DNA of 64,000 bases from Bryobacterales bacterium (lineage in GTDB: Bacteria > Acidobacteriota > Terriglobia > Bryobacterales > Bryobacteraceae), in assembly GCA_003136675.1 (NCBI GenBank), contig PLFE01000151.1:4709-68708 (forward strand). Direction: 5' to 3'. The notes under the pieces are model-generated. The model saw nothing but the letters and a program-made list of their open reading frames with translations, did not search any database and was not told where the DNA came from. Positions 1-8,145 of this stretch are shown piece by piece (the stretch's first letter is position 1; each line of letters opens with the position of its first letter). The translations under genes and the position numbers were made by a program.

Positions 1-507
1 GATCCCGGCACAGGCGGCCTCGGAGGAGATATCCCGCGGCGCTTCCGTTTTGATTCCGGAAGCGGCGGACCCCGCCAATACGAACGCTGAGGCCGTCAGC
101 CCTCCAATCGTGTCCGCGTCCCTGGCTTTCAACGCATAAGGCACCGCCACCAGTGCGACCCGCGCCTCTTCCGCCTGTCCCGCCACCTGCATCCCCAGCC
201 ATCGCGCCGCGCCATCGGCAAACAGTTGCGCCGGCAGGCCCTCGTTGGTGGTTACCCCAAGCGTCACTATGTATCGGCCCCGTTCGTCCGGCGTAACGTT
301 TTGCGTTTCCATCCACAGCGGAGCGCCGCCCTCGCGATCCTTATAGAGAAGGAACGTGACACCCACGACCCCGGTCAAAGGTTCGCTTTTCGCGTCCCTC
401 AGAACTCCCCCGTAGTTCACCAGCATCGGCACCGAATTCTGCGCCAGCGCCGGCAACATGAGAGCCAGGGCTACCATCAGAGCTATTCCAACCTTCGAGC
501 TTTTCAT
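1..507 (-). CDS. Secreted protein of unknown function, C-terminus beyond the window
   Basis: Reading from the ATG at 507-505 towards base 1 gives 169 uninterrupted codons with no stop, so the gene runs off the left edge. The first 22 residues form a signal peptide (MKSSKVGIALMVALALMLPALA, cleavage after ALA-Q predicted). The mature part has a beta-rich segment (NYGGVLRDAKSEPLTG, then VTFLLYKDREGGAPLW), a block with NEGLPAQLFADGAARWLG, and the phrase VPYALKARDADTIGGL followed by ASAFV. That phrase recurs in exported acidobacterial proteins of unknown role, as I remember them. It is divergent from the winged-helix sensor at 634, and the 126 bases between carry a striking repeat ladder. I cannot assign a function. 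Confidence 0.8.
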   Translation of the reverse strand, partial: MKSSKVGIALMVALALMLPALAQNSVPMLVNYGGVLRDAKSEPLTGVVGVTFLLYKDREGGAPLWMETQNVTPDERGRYIVTLGVTTNEGLPAQLFADGAARWLGMQVAGQAEEARVALVAVPYALKARDADTIGGLTASAFVLAGSAASGIKTEAPRDISSEAACAGI

Positions 508-549
508 GTGACTCGCTCCCTGCTGGAACCGAAGCTAACATCGCGGTCG

Positions 550-608
550 ATGAAAGTGATGAAATCCCGTTCAAATTCCCTTCAAATTGCCATCAAACTA
601 AATGAAAT
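550..608. promoter_or_regulatory. Ladder of six WTSAAA direct repeats, mostly 11 bp apart
   Basis: Six boxes of the form A/T-T-G/C-AAA lie in the same orientation at 550 (ATGAAAG), 559 (ATGAAAT), 570 (TTCAAAT), 581 (TTCAAAT), 592 (ATCAAAC) and 602 (ATGAAAT). The steps are 9, 11, 11, 11 and 10 bases. OmpR/PhoB-type winged helices are known to bind tandem direct repeats with an 11-bp repeat length. The gene that starts 26 bases downstream encodes such a domain, so autoregulation or control of the divergent secreted-protein gene is inferred. Confidence 0.5.
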
Positions 609-633
609 CAATAAGATTGGGAAAAGTAGTAAG

Positions 634-2820
634 ATGCCCATCAGAGGAGGGAACCGGCTGAGCAGACGAGAGCCATTCGAGAGCGGCGCACGCCGACAGT
701 ACCGGTTTGGAGAGTACGAACTGGACCTGGAACGCGGCGGGCTCCGGCGCGCCGGTGAAGAGATCACGCTGCGGGCCAAGTCCTTCGACGTGCTGGCGGT
801 TCTGGTTGAACGGAATGGCCGGCTGGTGACTAAAGCCGATCTCATCGACGCGGTCTGGCCGGATACTTCGGTCGCGGACAACTCGCTGGCCCAGTGCATC
901 CTTGAAATCCGGCGCGCGATCGACGACGAAGCCCAGCAAATGATCCGTACGGTGGCCCGGCGCGGCTATATCTTCGAGGCCGCGGTCACATCTCCGCCGG
1001 TGGAGTTTCCGAAGACGCCGGCGCTGGCCCCCATGTTGGTAGAGCCACCCGCGCGGCGGCTGAATCGGAGGGTTCTGGGATGGGCCGCTCTGACATTGGC
1101 GGTGGCGCTTGCTGCCATCCTGGCGCTGGCGACGATCCGCCGGCCAGTTCCCAACGCAGCGCTTTCCTTTACCCAGATCACCAGCTTCACCGATTCGGCC
1201 GTGAATCCCGTGTTGTCCCCCGACGGCAAAATGCTGGCCTTCTACCGCAGTGACCGTTCCTTCTTTACTTCAGACCAGGTCTTCGTCAAGATGCTTCCTG
1301 ACGGCGAGCCGGTGCAATTGACGCACGACCCCAGACCAAAGTACGGCCTGGCATTCTCACCCGACGGCTCATTGATTGCCTACACAGCGATCAGTGACAC
1401 CGGCTTCGATACATACACGGTTTCGTCTCTAGGAGGAGAGTCGCGACTATTTCTGCCCAACGCCGCGGGTCTCACCTGGCTGGACGCCCACACGCTGCTG
1501 TTCTCCGAAACGAAGCGTCTTCCCAATATGGGCATTGTCACCAGCACCGAAAGCCGGTCCGAGTCGCGGGAAATCTATTTTCCGGCATACCAGCGCGGCA
1601 TGGCGCACTATTCCTACGCTTCGCCCGATCGTCAATCGGTGCTTGTGGTCGAAATGAATCCCGATTGGCTGCCCTGCCGCCTGGTTCCCTGGACGGGGTC
1701 GAGCGCGGGCCGGCAGGTGGGTCCTTCCGGAGCATGCACTTCAGCGGCCTGGTCTCCGGATGGAGAATGGATGTATTTCGGGGCGGCGGTAAATGGAAAG
1801 CGGCATTTATGGCGGCAGCATTTCCCCAACGGGCAGCCCGAACAAATCACCTTCGGGCCGGCTGAGGAGGACGGCATCGCGGTTGCTCCCGACGGCCGTT
1901 CACTCATTACGTCCGTCGCCATGAAACAGGGCGCGGTCTGGATTCACGACGCCAAAGGCGACCGCGCCGTTTCGACGGAAGGGTATGCGCATGGCGCGGA
2001 CGACGACTTCAGCCCGCCATTGTTCTCCGGCGATGGTAAGCGCCTTTACTACCTTTCGAGCCACTCGCCCGATTCCGCGACCGAACTACGGCGACTGGAT
2101 CTCGACTCGGGCCAAAGCGGCCCCCTGCTCCCGGGAATCTCGATCCGTACCTTTGATATCTCGCGCGACGAAAAAGAGGTGGTCTTCGCAACGCAACCTG
2201 ACGGCCAAACTTCGCAGTTGTGGTTGGCGCCGCTCGATCGTAGCGGGGCCCCCCGCCGGATTGCGGCGGGGGGCGAGGCATTTCCGCATTTTGGTCCGGA
2301 TGGGCAAGTGCTGTTCCGGATGAGCGATGGGAAAGCGCTCTATTTGGAACGGATGAGGTTGGATGGCAGCGGCAGTATAAAGGTTGTGCCGTTCCAGATT
2401 CTTAATTTCAAAATCGCCTCTCCCGACCGCCGTTACGCCGTAGTATTCGCGCCCGCGCTTCAGCCAAGTGCCGGACACGTGGTCGATACTCTGGCAATCC
2501 CCATCGCGGGAGGTCCGGTACGTCGAATTTGCGCGCTCTGCGAGGTCGCGTGGTCCGCCGACGGCAGGTACCTCTACCTGACCATGGGCGCGTCTTCGCG
2601 CGACGATCCGGCTGGTAAGACGCTGGCGATTCCGGTGCCGCCGGGAGAAAGCTTGCCAGCGTTACCAGAGGCGGGAATCCGCGATGGGGCGGAGGCGCTG
2701 GAGATTCCAGGGGCGAGGATCGTGGCACATTCCGACATCTCCCCCGGGCCGGACCCTTCGGTTTACGCTTACGTGCAAGCCGCGGTACACGCCAATTTGT
2801 TTCGCATCGCACTTCGGTGA
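634..2820 (+). CDS. OmpR-type winged-helix sensor fused to a TolB-like beta-propeller
   Basis: A 728-residue one-component regulator. Residues about 20-116 form a Trans_reg_C winged helix (RYRFGEYELDLE, VLVERNGRLVTKADLIDAVW, then RTVARRGYIFEA). A proline-rich linker leads to one membrane segment near residues 145-167 (VLGWAALTLAVALAAILALA). The rest is a WD40/PD40 propeller with repeated SPDGKMLAF-type strands. The cytoplasmic DNA-binding head and extracytoplasmic propeller suggest a CadC-like membrane transcription factor; the ligand is unknown. I chose ATG 634 because the domain starts just after it; longer reading frames upstream overlap the promoter and the divergent gene. An AGGAGG lies inside the first codons (645-650), so a slightly later non-ATG start is possible. 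Confidence 0.85.
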   Translation: MPIRGGNRLSRREPFESGARRQYRFGEYELDLERGGLRRAGEEITLRAKSFDVLAVLVERNGRLVTKADLIDAVWPDTSVADNSLAQCILEIRRAIDDEAQQMIRTVARRGYIFEAAVTSPPVEFPKTPALAPMLVEPPARRLNRRVLGWAALTLAVALAAILALATIRRPVPNAALSFTQITSFTDSAVNPVLSPDGKMLAFYRSDRSFFTSDQVFVKMLPDGEPVQLTHDPRPKYGLAFSPDGSLIAYTAISDTGFDTYTVSSLGGESRLFLPNAAGLTWLDAHTLLFSETKRLPNMGIVTSTESRSESREIYFPAYQRGMAHYSYASPDRQSVLVVEMNPDWLPCRLVPWTGSSAGRQVGPSGACTSAAWSPDGEWMYFGAAVNGKRHLWRQHFPNGQPEQITFGPAEEDGIAVAPDGRSLITSVAMKQGAVWIHDAKGDRAVSTEGYAHGADDDFSPPLFSGDGKRLYYLSSHSPDSATELRRLDLDSGQSGPLLPGISIRTFDISRDEKEVVFATQPDGQTSQLWLAPLDRSGAPRRIAAGGEAFPHFGPDGQVLFRMSDGKALYLERMRLDGSGSIKVVPFQILNFKIASPDRRYAVVFAPALQPSAGHVVDTLAIPIAGGPVRRICALCEVAWSADGRYLYLTMGASSRDDPAGKTLAIPVPPGESLPALPEAGIRDGAEALEIPGARIVAHSDISPGPDPSVYAYVQAAVHANLFRIALR

Positions 2821-2860
2821 GCTCCCCTGAATTTCAATAGGGGTCAGCATTCGAAGCGTC

Positions 2861-4762
2861 CTATCCCAAAGCCTGCAGCTTCGGCGCGCCGTCTGGAGCC
2901 AGCGTCAGTTCCTTCTCGGCGCCCACCGCATCGTGAAGAGCCTTCAACACTCGCGTATCCGTCTCGCCCGCGCCTTTGAACTCCACCGGATAGCGGGCCC
3001 GGAACTCCAGCCCCGCATTCGTCATGCGTAGACGGCACTCCGGACGCGGCGCCACCATCTCCACATCCACCGATCGCTCGAACTCGGCATGCTGCTGTTC
3101 AATCGACCCGCGGTATTGCTCGTACACCGACTCCACGGCTTTCGTGAGGGTCGCCTCAGCCACCTCGGCGTTACTATCGGCCGTCAGCACCACGGTGCAG
3201 GTGTGCCACAAATAGTTGGTGCCCGGCAATTGTTTATAGATCGCCTGCGGCTGGAACAGAACCGAATTGGAAAACACGACCACGCGGCCGGTGGCGTGCA
3301 TGTCCTCACCGGACCCGGCATGCTCCATCAGGTACATCCGCACGAGACCCATCTCGATCACTTCGCCGGTGACGCCGGAAATGCTGACGCGATCTCCCAC
3401 CCTCACTCCGTAACGGCCAATGAGGAAAAAGTACGCCACCACCGCCAGAATCACGTTCTGCAGAGCCACCGCCAGGCCGGCCGTCAGGAAGCCCGCGTAT
3501 GTCGCGACACTGCCAAACTCGGTGACGAAAGAAAACACCAGCAACAGCCCGATCATGCAGAAAACCACCACGCGCCGCAGTAGCTGGAACTGCCTCTTGC
3601 GGCGCGGCTCACGGATGTAACGCAACGTAGCGCGCTGCCAGATAGCGCTGACCAGCAGCACCACCAAGATCCCGACCAATAGCATCCCGAGGCGCAGCAG
3701 AAGATAGCGCAGCGCCGCGTGGTACTGCTGGTTCACAACATTGCCCCATTCGACTAAATTGCCGCGCGTCGATTCCACAAGGAGTTGTTCTTCCCGCAGT
3801 GGCACCATCACCGTGGAGATCGATTTGAACCGGGCCGTGAGCGCCAGCACATCCTTGCGCCCCGCCGCGAGCTGCGCCACGTCATCGCCCTGGGCGGCCG
3901 CGTTCAGGTCATCGGCCTGGCGGATGGAATCCTTCACGGCGGCCAGCGTCGGCGTGCGCAATGATTCCAGTTGCTTCAGCAGCCGGTCGGTCTCGGCGAT
4001 CAGATCGCGAAGATCGCCGCGCACTTTGCCGAGGGCGAAGACCTGCGAGGTGAGTCCAGCTATGCCGGCTGATTCCGGGTGCGGCGGGGCGTTTTGCCCA
4101 GCGTTTTGCCCACCCGCGGGCGCGGCCGGCACTGCCGTCTGTCCTGGCGTCCGGCGCGCTTCGGGAACGGTACGCTCCAGGTCGTTGATCTGTCCAGCCA
4201 GTTTGCCCGCGGCGCCGGTTCCGCTGTTATTGGTCCCCACGAAGGACTCGATGGCTTGAACGCTCTTCTGGATCTCTTTGACCAGGTCCAGTTGCGCTTT
4301 CATCTCGTCGCGCTGCGCTTCCATGGTGGGGCGCTTCGCCGCGGGAGCTTTGTCGATCGCGGTTTCGAGGTCCGCGATCTGGGTCTCGACGCCACTCACC
4401 CGGGCCGCCGCACGCGCCGCCACCTGCGCCATGTCCTCGCTACCGGGGACGTTACCGGAAGCGGCTGCATCGTCTGGATTGGCCCGCAGCGCCGCCTTGT
4501 AGGCAGCTTCGGCGCGCGAAAAATCAAACGCGGTTTCGAGCGCCTTCAGCGCATTGTGTTGGGTGTTCGCGAGCAACAGCGGGTCGACCGACGATCCGCT
4601 CGACTGGGTGAGCGCGCTCACGTCGCGGTACCAGGATGTGACTTGTTCCAGCGCGGCGATGATCTGCGCGCTCGGAATTTGGCCAGTCGCGGGCGGGTTC
4701 GGTTTACCCGGCTGGCCCCAGACGACCGCGGCCAACAGCACCAACAGCCAGGCCCGCCGCAT
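2861..4762 (-). CDS. MscS-family mechanosensitive channel with large N-terminal extracytoplasmic region
   Basis: 633 residues. A signal peptide (MRRAWLLVLLAAVVWGQ) is followed by about 330 residues rich in helix and coiled coil (for example QIADLETAIDKAP and LVKEIQKSVQAIESF). Three hydrophobic segments lie near 355-375, 398-417 and 423-450. The last has the Gly/Ala pattern of the MscS pore helix (AGFLTAGLAVALQNVILAVV), followed by the beta domain (VGDRVSISGVTGEVIEMG). The role inferred from the family is release of solutes on hypo-osmotic shock. The long N-terminus recalls MscK-like channels in layout. Its ATG overlaps by one base the stop of the upstream thiol oxidoreductase gene (TAATG), so translation is probably coupled. 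The short inverted repeat 2826-2845 (CCCCT/AGGGG) lies in the convergent gap. Confidence 0.88.
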   Translation of the reverse strand: MRRAWLLVLLAAVVWGQPGKPNPPATGQIPSAQIIAALEQVTSWYRDVSALTQSSGSSVDPLLLANTQHNALKALETAFDFSRAEAAYKAALRANPDDAAASGNVPGSEDMAQVAARAAARVSGVETQIADLETAIDKAPAAKRPTMEAQRDEMKAQLDLVKEIQKSVQAIESFVGTNNSGTGAAGKLAGQINDLERTVPEARRTPGQTAVPAAPAGGQNAGQNAPPHPESAGIAGLTSQVFALGKVRGDLRDLIAETDRLLKQLESLRTPTLAAVKDSIRQADDLNAAAQGDDVAQLAAGRKDVLALTARFKSISTVMVPLREEQLLVESTRGNLVEWGNVVNQQYHAALRYLLLRLGMLLVGILVVLLVSAIWQRATLRYIREPRRKRQFQLLRRVVVFCMIGLLLVFSFVTEFGSVATYAGFLTAGLAVALQNVILAVVAYFFLIGRYGVRVGDRVSISGVTGEVIEMGLVRMYLMEHAGSGEDMHATGRVVVFSNSVLFQPQAIYKQLPGTNYLWHTCTVVLTADSNAEVAEATLTKAVESVYEQYRGSIEQQHAEFERSVDVEMVAPRPECRLRMTNAGLEFRARYPVEFKGAGETDTRVLKALHDAVGAEKELTLAPDGAPKLQALG

Positions 4763-5691
4763 TATCGCGTCGCGGCACTGGCGGCGCTCGTGGGGCTTTT
4801 CAGCTCCGCGTCGAGCACCGGCTTCAAAGCTTCCAGCGTCACGTTTGAGTTGTAGCGCTTCCCATTCACGAACAGAGTGGGCGTTCCGTTCACTCCGGCG
4901 TTATCGCCGTCCTGAATGTCCTGCACCATCATCTTCTGCACCTCGGGCGAACTCAAGTCCGCCTGGAACTTCTTCATGTCCAACCCGATCTTCGCCGCCA
5001 CCGCGAAAATCGCCTCGCGCGAAAGCCGCCCTTTCAGAGCGAACAGCGCATCGTGCATTTCCCAGAATTTGCCCTGCCGGTGAGCCGCCAGCGCGGCGGC
5101 GGCCGCGAGGGCAGCCTGCGAATGGGTGTCCAGCGGATATTCCTTAAAGACCAGGCTCACCTGCGCCGGATACGCCTTCAAGATCCGTTGGACCTCCGGC
5201 GTTGCGAGGATGCAGTACGGGCATTGAAAATCCGAGAACTCCACGAGCTTGATGGGGGACATCGCGGAACCAAGCACTGGAGAACCTTCGGTGCGGATGT
5301 TTACCGCGTCGCTGAGCAACCGGCCATCGCTTTGCGGCGGATGCGCGAAGTTTGAGGCGTCGGCCGCGGCCAGCGCTTCTTTTTCGTCCTTGCCGCTTCG
5401 GATGGAATCGACAATCACCTTGGCCAGGCCCTTACTGAATCCGCAGCCCGGATCTTTCACCCGGCACTCGGCCACTTTCATGCCACAGCCGCAGGAGCAA
5501 TCGCGTTCCCCGAGCAGTTTCTGTACCGTGACCTTCTGTGCGGCGGTCAAACCGGTGAGATCCACGCCGGGCAAAGCCTGGTCCACGCGAGGACCTTGAG
5601 CCCTTAAAGATGGAGCGCTTAAAGATGCGCCGAGAGCCATCGTAAACAAGGGCGGGCCCAGCACGCTCATCCAATGTAGATTCCTCATCAT
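4762..5691 (-). CDS. Exported DsbA-like thioredoxin-fold protein with extra Cys-rich domain
   Basis: 309 residues. A signal sequence covers about the first 31 residues. Residues 40-115 hold a helical segment with the cluster CSCGCG (C65, C67, C69) and further cysteines near 76 and 83, reminiscent of CcmH-like or metal-binding modules. Residues 140-300 are a Thioredoxin_4/DsbA-like domain with the active site CPYC (C157, C160) in VEFSDFQCPYC and the cis-proline loop NGTPTLFVNG. It probably oxidises or isomerises disulfides in the periplasm. It is the first gene of a coupled pair with the MscS channel, whose start codon shares a base with this stop. The Cys cluster may relay electrons or bind a metal; this is inference. 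Confidence 0.87.
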   Translation of the reverse strand: MMRNLHWMSVLGPPLFTMALGASLSAPSLRAQGPRVDQALPGVDLTGLTAAQKVTVQKLLGERDCSCGCGMKVAECRVKDPGCGFSKGLAKVIVDSIRSGKDEKEALAAADASNFAHPPQSDGRLLSDAVNIRTEGSPVLGSAMSPIKLVEFSDFQCPYCILATPEVQRILKAYPAQVSLVFKEYPLDTHSQAALAAAAALAAHRQGKFWEMHDALFALKGRLSREAIFAVAAKIGLDMKKFQADLSSPEVQKMMVQDIQDGDNAGVNGTPTLFVNGKRYNSNVTLEALKPVLDAELKSPTSAASAATR

Positions 5692-5709
5692 CTCTATTCT
5701 AAGTGGTTC

Positions 5710-6495
5710 TCAATGCCGAGTTTCACTGGAAACAGCTCCGCTTGCGTTCAGGTCGCCCCAGCCCAATTTCCGATGAAAGAGCTCAAAGACCAAACCCATG
5801 CACTGGCAGGCCAGAGCCGGATCGTATCGCGGACCCTCATCGCGCAGGAACGCGTGCGCGCCGTTTACCTCATGCCAGGTGTATCGCGCGCCCACTTCCT
5901 CCAGGCGCGCCCGTAACAGGGTGCGTCCTTCGATGGGAACGTGCGGGTCTTGCCGGCCCCACACGTGCAAGAGTTCGCCCTGAATTTCGCCTGCGCGCCC
6001 CAGCGAATCGTCCTTCATCCCTTTGCCGAGCCCGCCCTTATGAATGTCGGTGGCATAGAAGCATGCCGCCGCCAGCACATCCGGATTCATCGCCGCGCGA
6101 AATGCCAGGTGGCCACCTATGCAAATGCCCATCGCGCCCAAGCGGCCCGTGCAGAAATCGAACTGCTTCAAAGCATCCAGAACCGCGCGCGCGTCGGAGT
6201 CATAGGAGGCAAGCTCTTTCGTTGTCTTATGCGCGTTGCCCTGATCCGCGCCCGCCTGGTCGTAAGCCAGCACCGTTCCCGCGGGCTCCAGCTCGTGATA
6301 GATCTCGGGCGCAGCCACGACGTACCCGTGGCCGGCGAGCATCGCCGCCGTACGGCGGATGGGCCCGGTGATCTGGAAGATCTCCGAATAGAACAAAATG
6401 CCCGGATACTTACCCTGCGCGGTGGGACGGAACAACGCGGTACGCATCGGGCCGGTGGGAGTTTTGATCTCGACGGATTCTTGCTGTATCGTCAT
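5710..6495 (-). CDS. Dienelactone hydrolase family protein
   Basis: 261 residues, the usual length for the family, and no signal peptide. The cysteine nucleophile elbow is GICIGGH (C125). The triad is completed by an aspartate in WGRQDPHVP (D183) and a histidine in NGAHAF (H214). A glutamate early in the fold (YSEIF, E38) matches the residue that orients the cysteine in dienelactone hydrolases. The reaction is hydrolysis of a lactone or ester; the natural substrate cannot be told from sequence. The gene lies 13 bases downstream of the M48-like gene and 18 bases before the thiol-oxidoreductase gene, all on the minus strand, so an operon is plausible. Confidence 0.9.
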   Translation of the reverse strand: MTIQQESVEIKTPTGPMRTALFRPTAQGKYPGILFYSEIFQITGPIRRTAAMLAGHGYVVAAPEIYHELEPAGTVLAYDQAGADQGNAHKTTKELASYDSDARAVLDALKQFDFCTGRLGAMGICIGGHLAFRAAMNPDVLAAACFYATDIHKGGLGKGMKDDSLGRAGEIQGELLHVWGRQDPHVPIEGRTLLRARLEEVGARYTWHEVNGAHAFLRDEGPRYDPALACQCMGLVFELFHRKLGWGDLNASGAVSSETRH

Positions 6496-6508
6496 GTCAG
6501 CATTTTAC

Positions 6509-7879
6509 TCACGCGAGCGGGAGGTCGGCCGTGGAGGCTTCCCGGCATGTGCGGATAAATTCCGGCGCCGGCAGTGCTCCACTGGCCAGGTCTTTGATGA
6601 GGCGGAAGGGCCGGAGCTCCCTGTCGTCCTTGCGGAGGCTGAAGTCTTCCCCGAGCGCAGACGTCAGTTTCCATCCCGCGTTCACCAGCATCATGGCAAA
6701 GACCGACGCCAGCGACTGCAGCACCACGCCCTTCTGCACATCGGGCGTAAACTTCCGGATGTTTACGCCCATGCTCCGGCGCGCCAGTGCGTGCCACCCC
6801 GTGACCAGGTCTGGAATATCGGCGGTGTGTTTTCCGCCGAGCACGGGCCGCAACAAAGCCGCGGTCTTCTTCCAACCGTCGGTGGCAAGGGCGTCCGAAA
6901 AATCGTCCCATCCCACCAGCTTGGAATCGCGGGCGCAATCCTCTCCCACAAGCCATTTGGTGAGCTGGCGCTCGTAAACCCAGAGATTTTCGACCAAAGT
7001 GAAACAGGGTGTGGCAGGAGTCAGTTCGATTTGCCTTGACGCCTCTGCCTTGCGGACCAGACGGGAAAATCCTTCCGCGAATGGCGGCATGCCGCCAGCC
7101 CGCAGCGCTGAGCGATAGATGGTCAGATAGGGCATCAAATAGCGCAGCGCGGGTATGATCTTCTTTCCGGCGCTGGAAAGGATTTTCGGCGAAGTCTGCG
7201 GGGCCACTTGCGCTGAACTCCACGCGTGCTGCTGCACAGACACGGGATTGAGCACCTTCGCCACAAAATGGAGCAGATTGTGCGTGAGCGATAGAGCGCC
7301 GGGATGCGGCGGCAAGGCGTTTTGCCAGACGCAGGCCCGGTGGTGAACGCGGCCCAGCCAGGGATGTAACGGCGTCACTGGCCGCAAATTCTCGAAGGCC
7401 TGGCGGAGCGCCATGACCTGGATCTCTTCGAGGGTCAGAAGCGCGATCGCCGGCAAGCCGAGACAGATCTGCCATTTACCGCGCCGCGCATCCCGTAGGA
7501 AGCACACGGAGGGAGCGAGCGTAAGACAGACCCGCATGTTGCCGCGCAGCCGGGGAATCGACACCTCCAGGAAGCGGGTCAATTCCGCAGCCAGCGGTTG
7601 GCGCTCCGGAGACAATTCCGCCACGCATGGGCGCGAACTACGCGTCTTGAGCCGGATCACTCGGATCGCGTGAAGACTGACCGACGTGACGACGAACCAG
7701 AAAATAACAACTTCCAGCAGCCCAAGGAACCGGACAAATTCGAGGTCGTTCCGCATCCACGTGGTGCCGAGCAGCCAAACCACGGGAGCCAGCACCACGG
7801 CCATCGCCGCGGCAAACCCCAGCGCCAGCAACGTCAGACATTTGACGGCGGTGAAAGCGGGTACAAGCCGGGCGCGCAT
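6509..7879 (-). CDS. Membrane protein resembling an M48 peptidase that lost its HExxH motif
   Basis: 456 residues. Two membrane segments (residues about 12-38 and 49-70) precede a segment ordered like an M48 peptidase: a strand ending in KWQICLGLPAIALLTLEEI, then MALRQAFENL. In active M48 enzymes this place reads like LTEEEL..VLAHEFGH. Here the zinc-binding histidines and catalytic glutamate would align with Q160, A161 and N164. A later QQHAWSSAQ may match the third-ligand region (E..AD), also without the acidic residue. The C-terminal 200 residues are alpha-helical and unrecognised. I infer a catalytically dead M48-like protein; the alignment is by eye. It could instead be an unrelated membrane protein. 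Confidence 0.55.
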   Translation of the reverse strand: MRARLVPAFTAVKCLTLLALGFAAAMAVVLAPVVWLLGTTWMRNDLEFVRFLGLLEVVIFWFVVTSVSLHAIRVIRLKTRSSRPCVAELSPERQPLAAELTRFLEVSIPRLRGNMRVCLTLAPSVCFLRDARRGKWQICLGLPAIALLTLEEIQVMALRQAFENLRPVTPLHPWLGRVHHRACVWQNALPPHPGALSLTHNLLHFVAKVLNPVSVQQHAWSSAQVAPQTSPKILSSAGKKIIPALRYLMPYLTIYRSALRAGGMPPFAEGFSRLVRKAEASRQIELTPATPCFTLVENLWVYERQLTKWLVGEDCARDSKLVGWDDFSDALATDGWKKTAALLRPVLGGKHTADIPDLVTGWHALARRSMGVNIRKFTPDVQKGVVLQSLASVFAMMLVNAGWKLTSALGEDFSLRKDDRELRPFRLIKDLASGALPAPEFIRTCREASTADLPLA

Positions 7880-8145
7880 TGTGCTTATGTACTATTGGAG
7901 CGGACTTTTGGAGGACCGATTCAAAGAAACATGACGGAACTGATCCTACTCCAGTAAGTCGCCCGCAAGACGAAATGCGCGGACCGCTTTGCTTGAATGC
8001 AAAAAGGGTGCCCGACGCATCTTTTGCGGCTCTGGGTGGTACCCGGCTCTCCGTTTCAAGACGACGACGCGGTGTACGCGGCGATCCGGACCTCTGCTAA
8101 TCTGAGCGTTCAGTAACGCATATAATCCAAATCGAGGCATCACCT
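7880..8145. other. Divergent intergenic region with a TATAAT box
   Basis: This 266-base gap separates the minus-strand M48-like gene from the plus-strand ROK kinase. A perfect TATAAT sits at 8121-8126, 19 bases before the TTG start, but no good -35 lies 16-18 bases upstream. I see no tRNA or convincing small gene here. The only open frames are short and unlike any family I know. Confidence 0.5.

Noticed and set aside
226-633. N-terminal extension of the winged-helix sensor
   Set aside because: It overlaps the divergent secreted-protein gene and the promoter repeats, and has no protein-like features.
3741-4855. Plus-strand frames opposite the MscS gene
   Set aside because: They lie inside a real gene, lack ribosome sites and show low-complexity Arg/Ser composition.
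7946-8143. 65-codon minus-strand frame before the ROK gene
   Set aside because: No motif and no ribosome site; it also overlaps the TATAAT.
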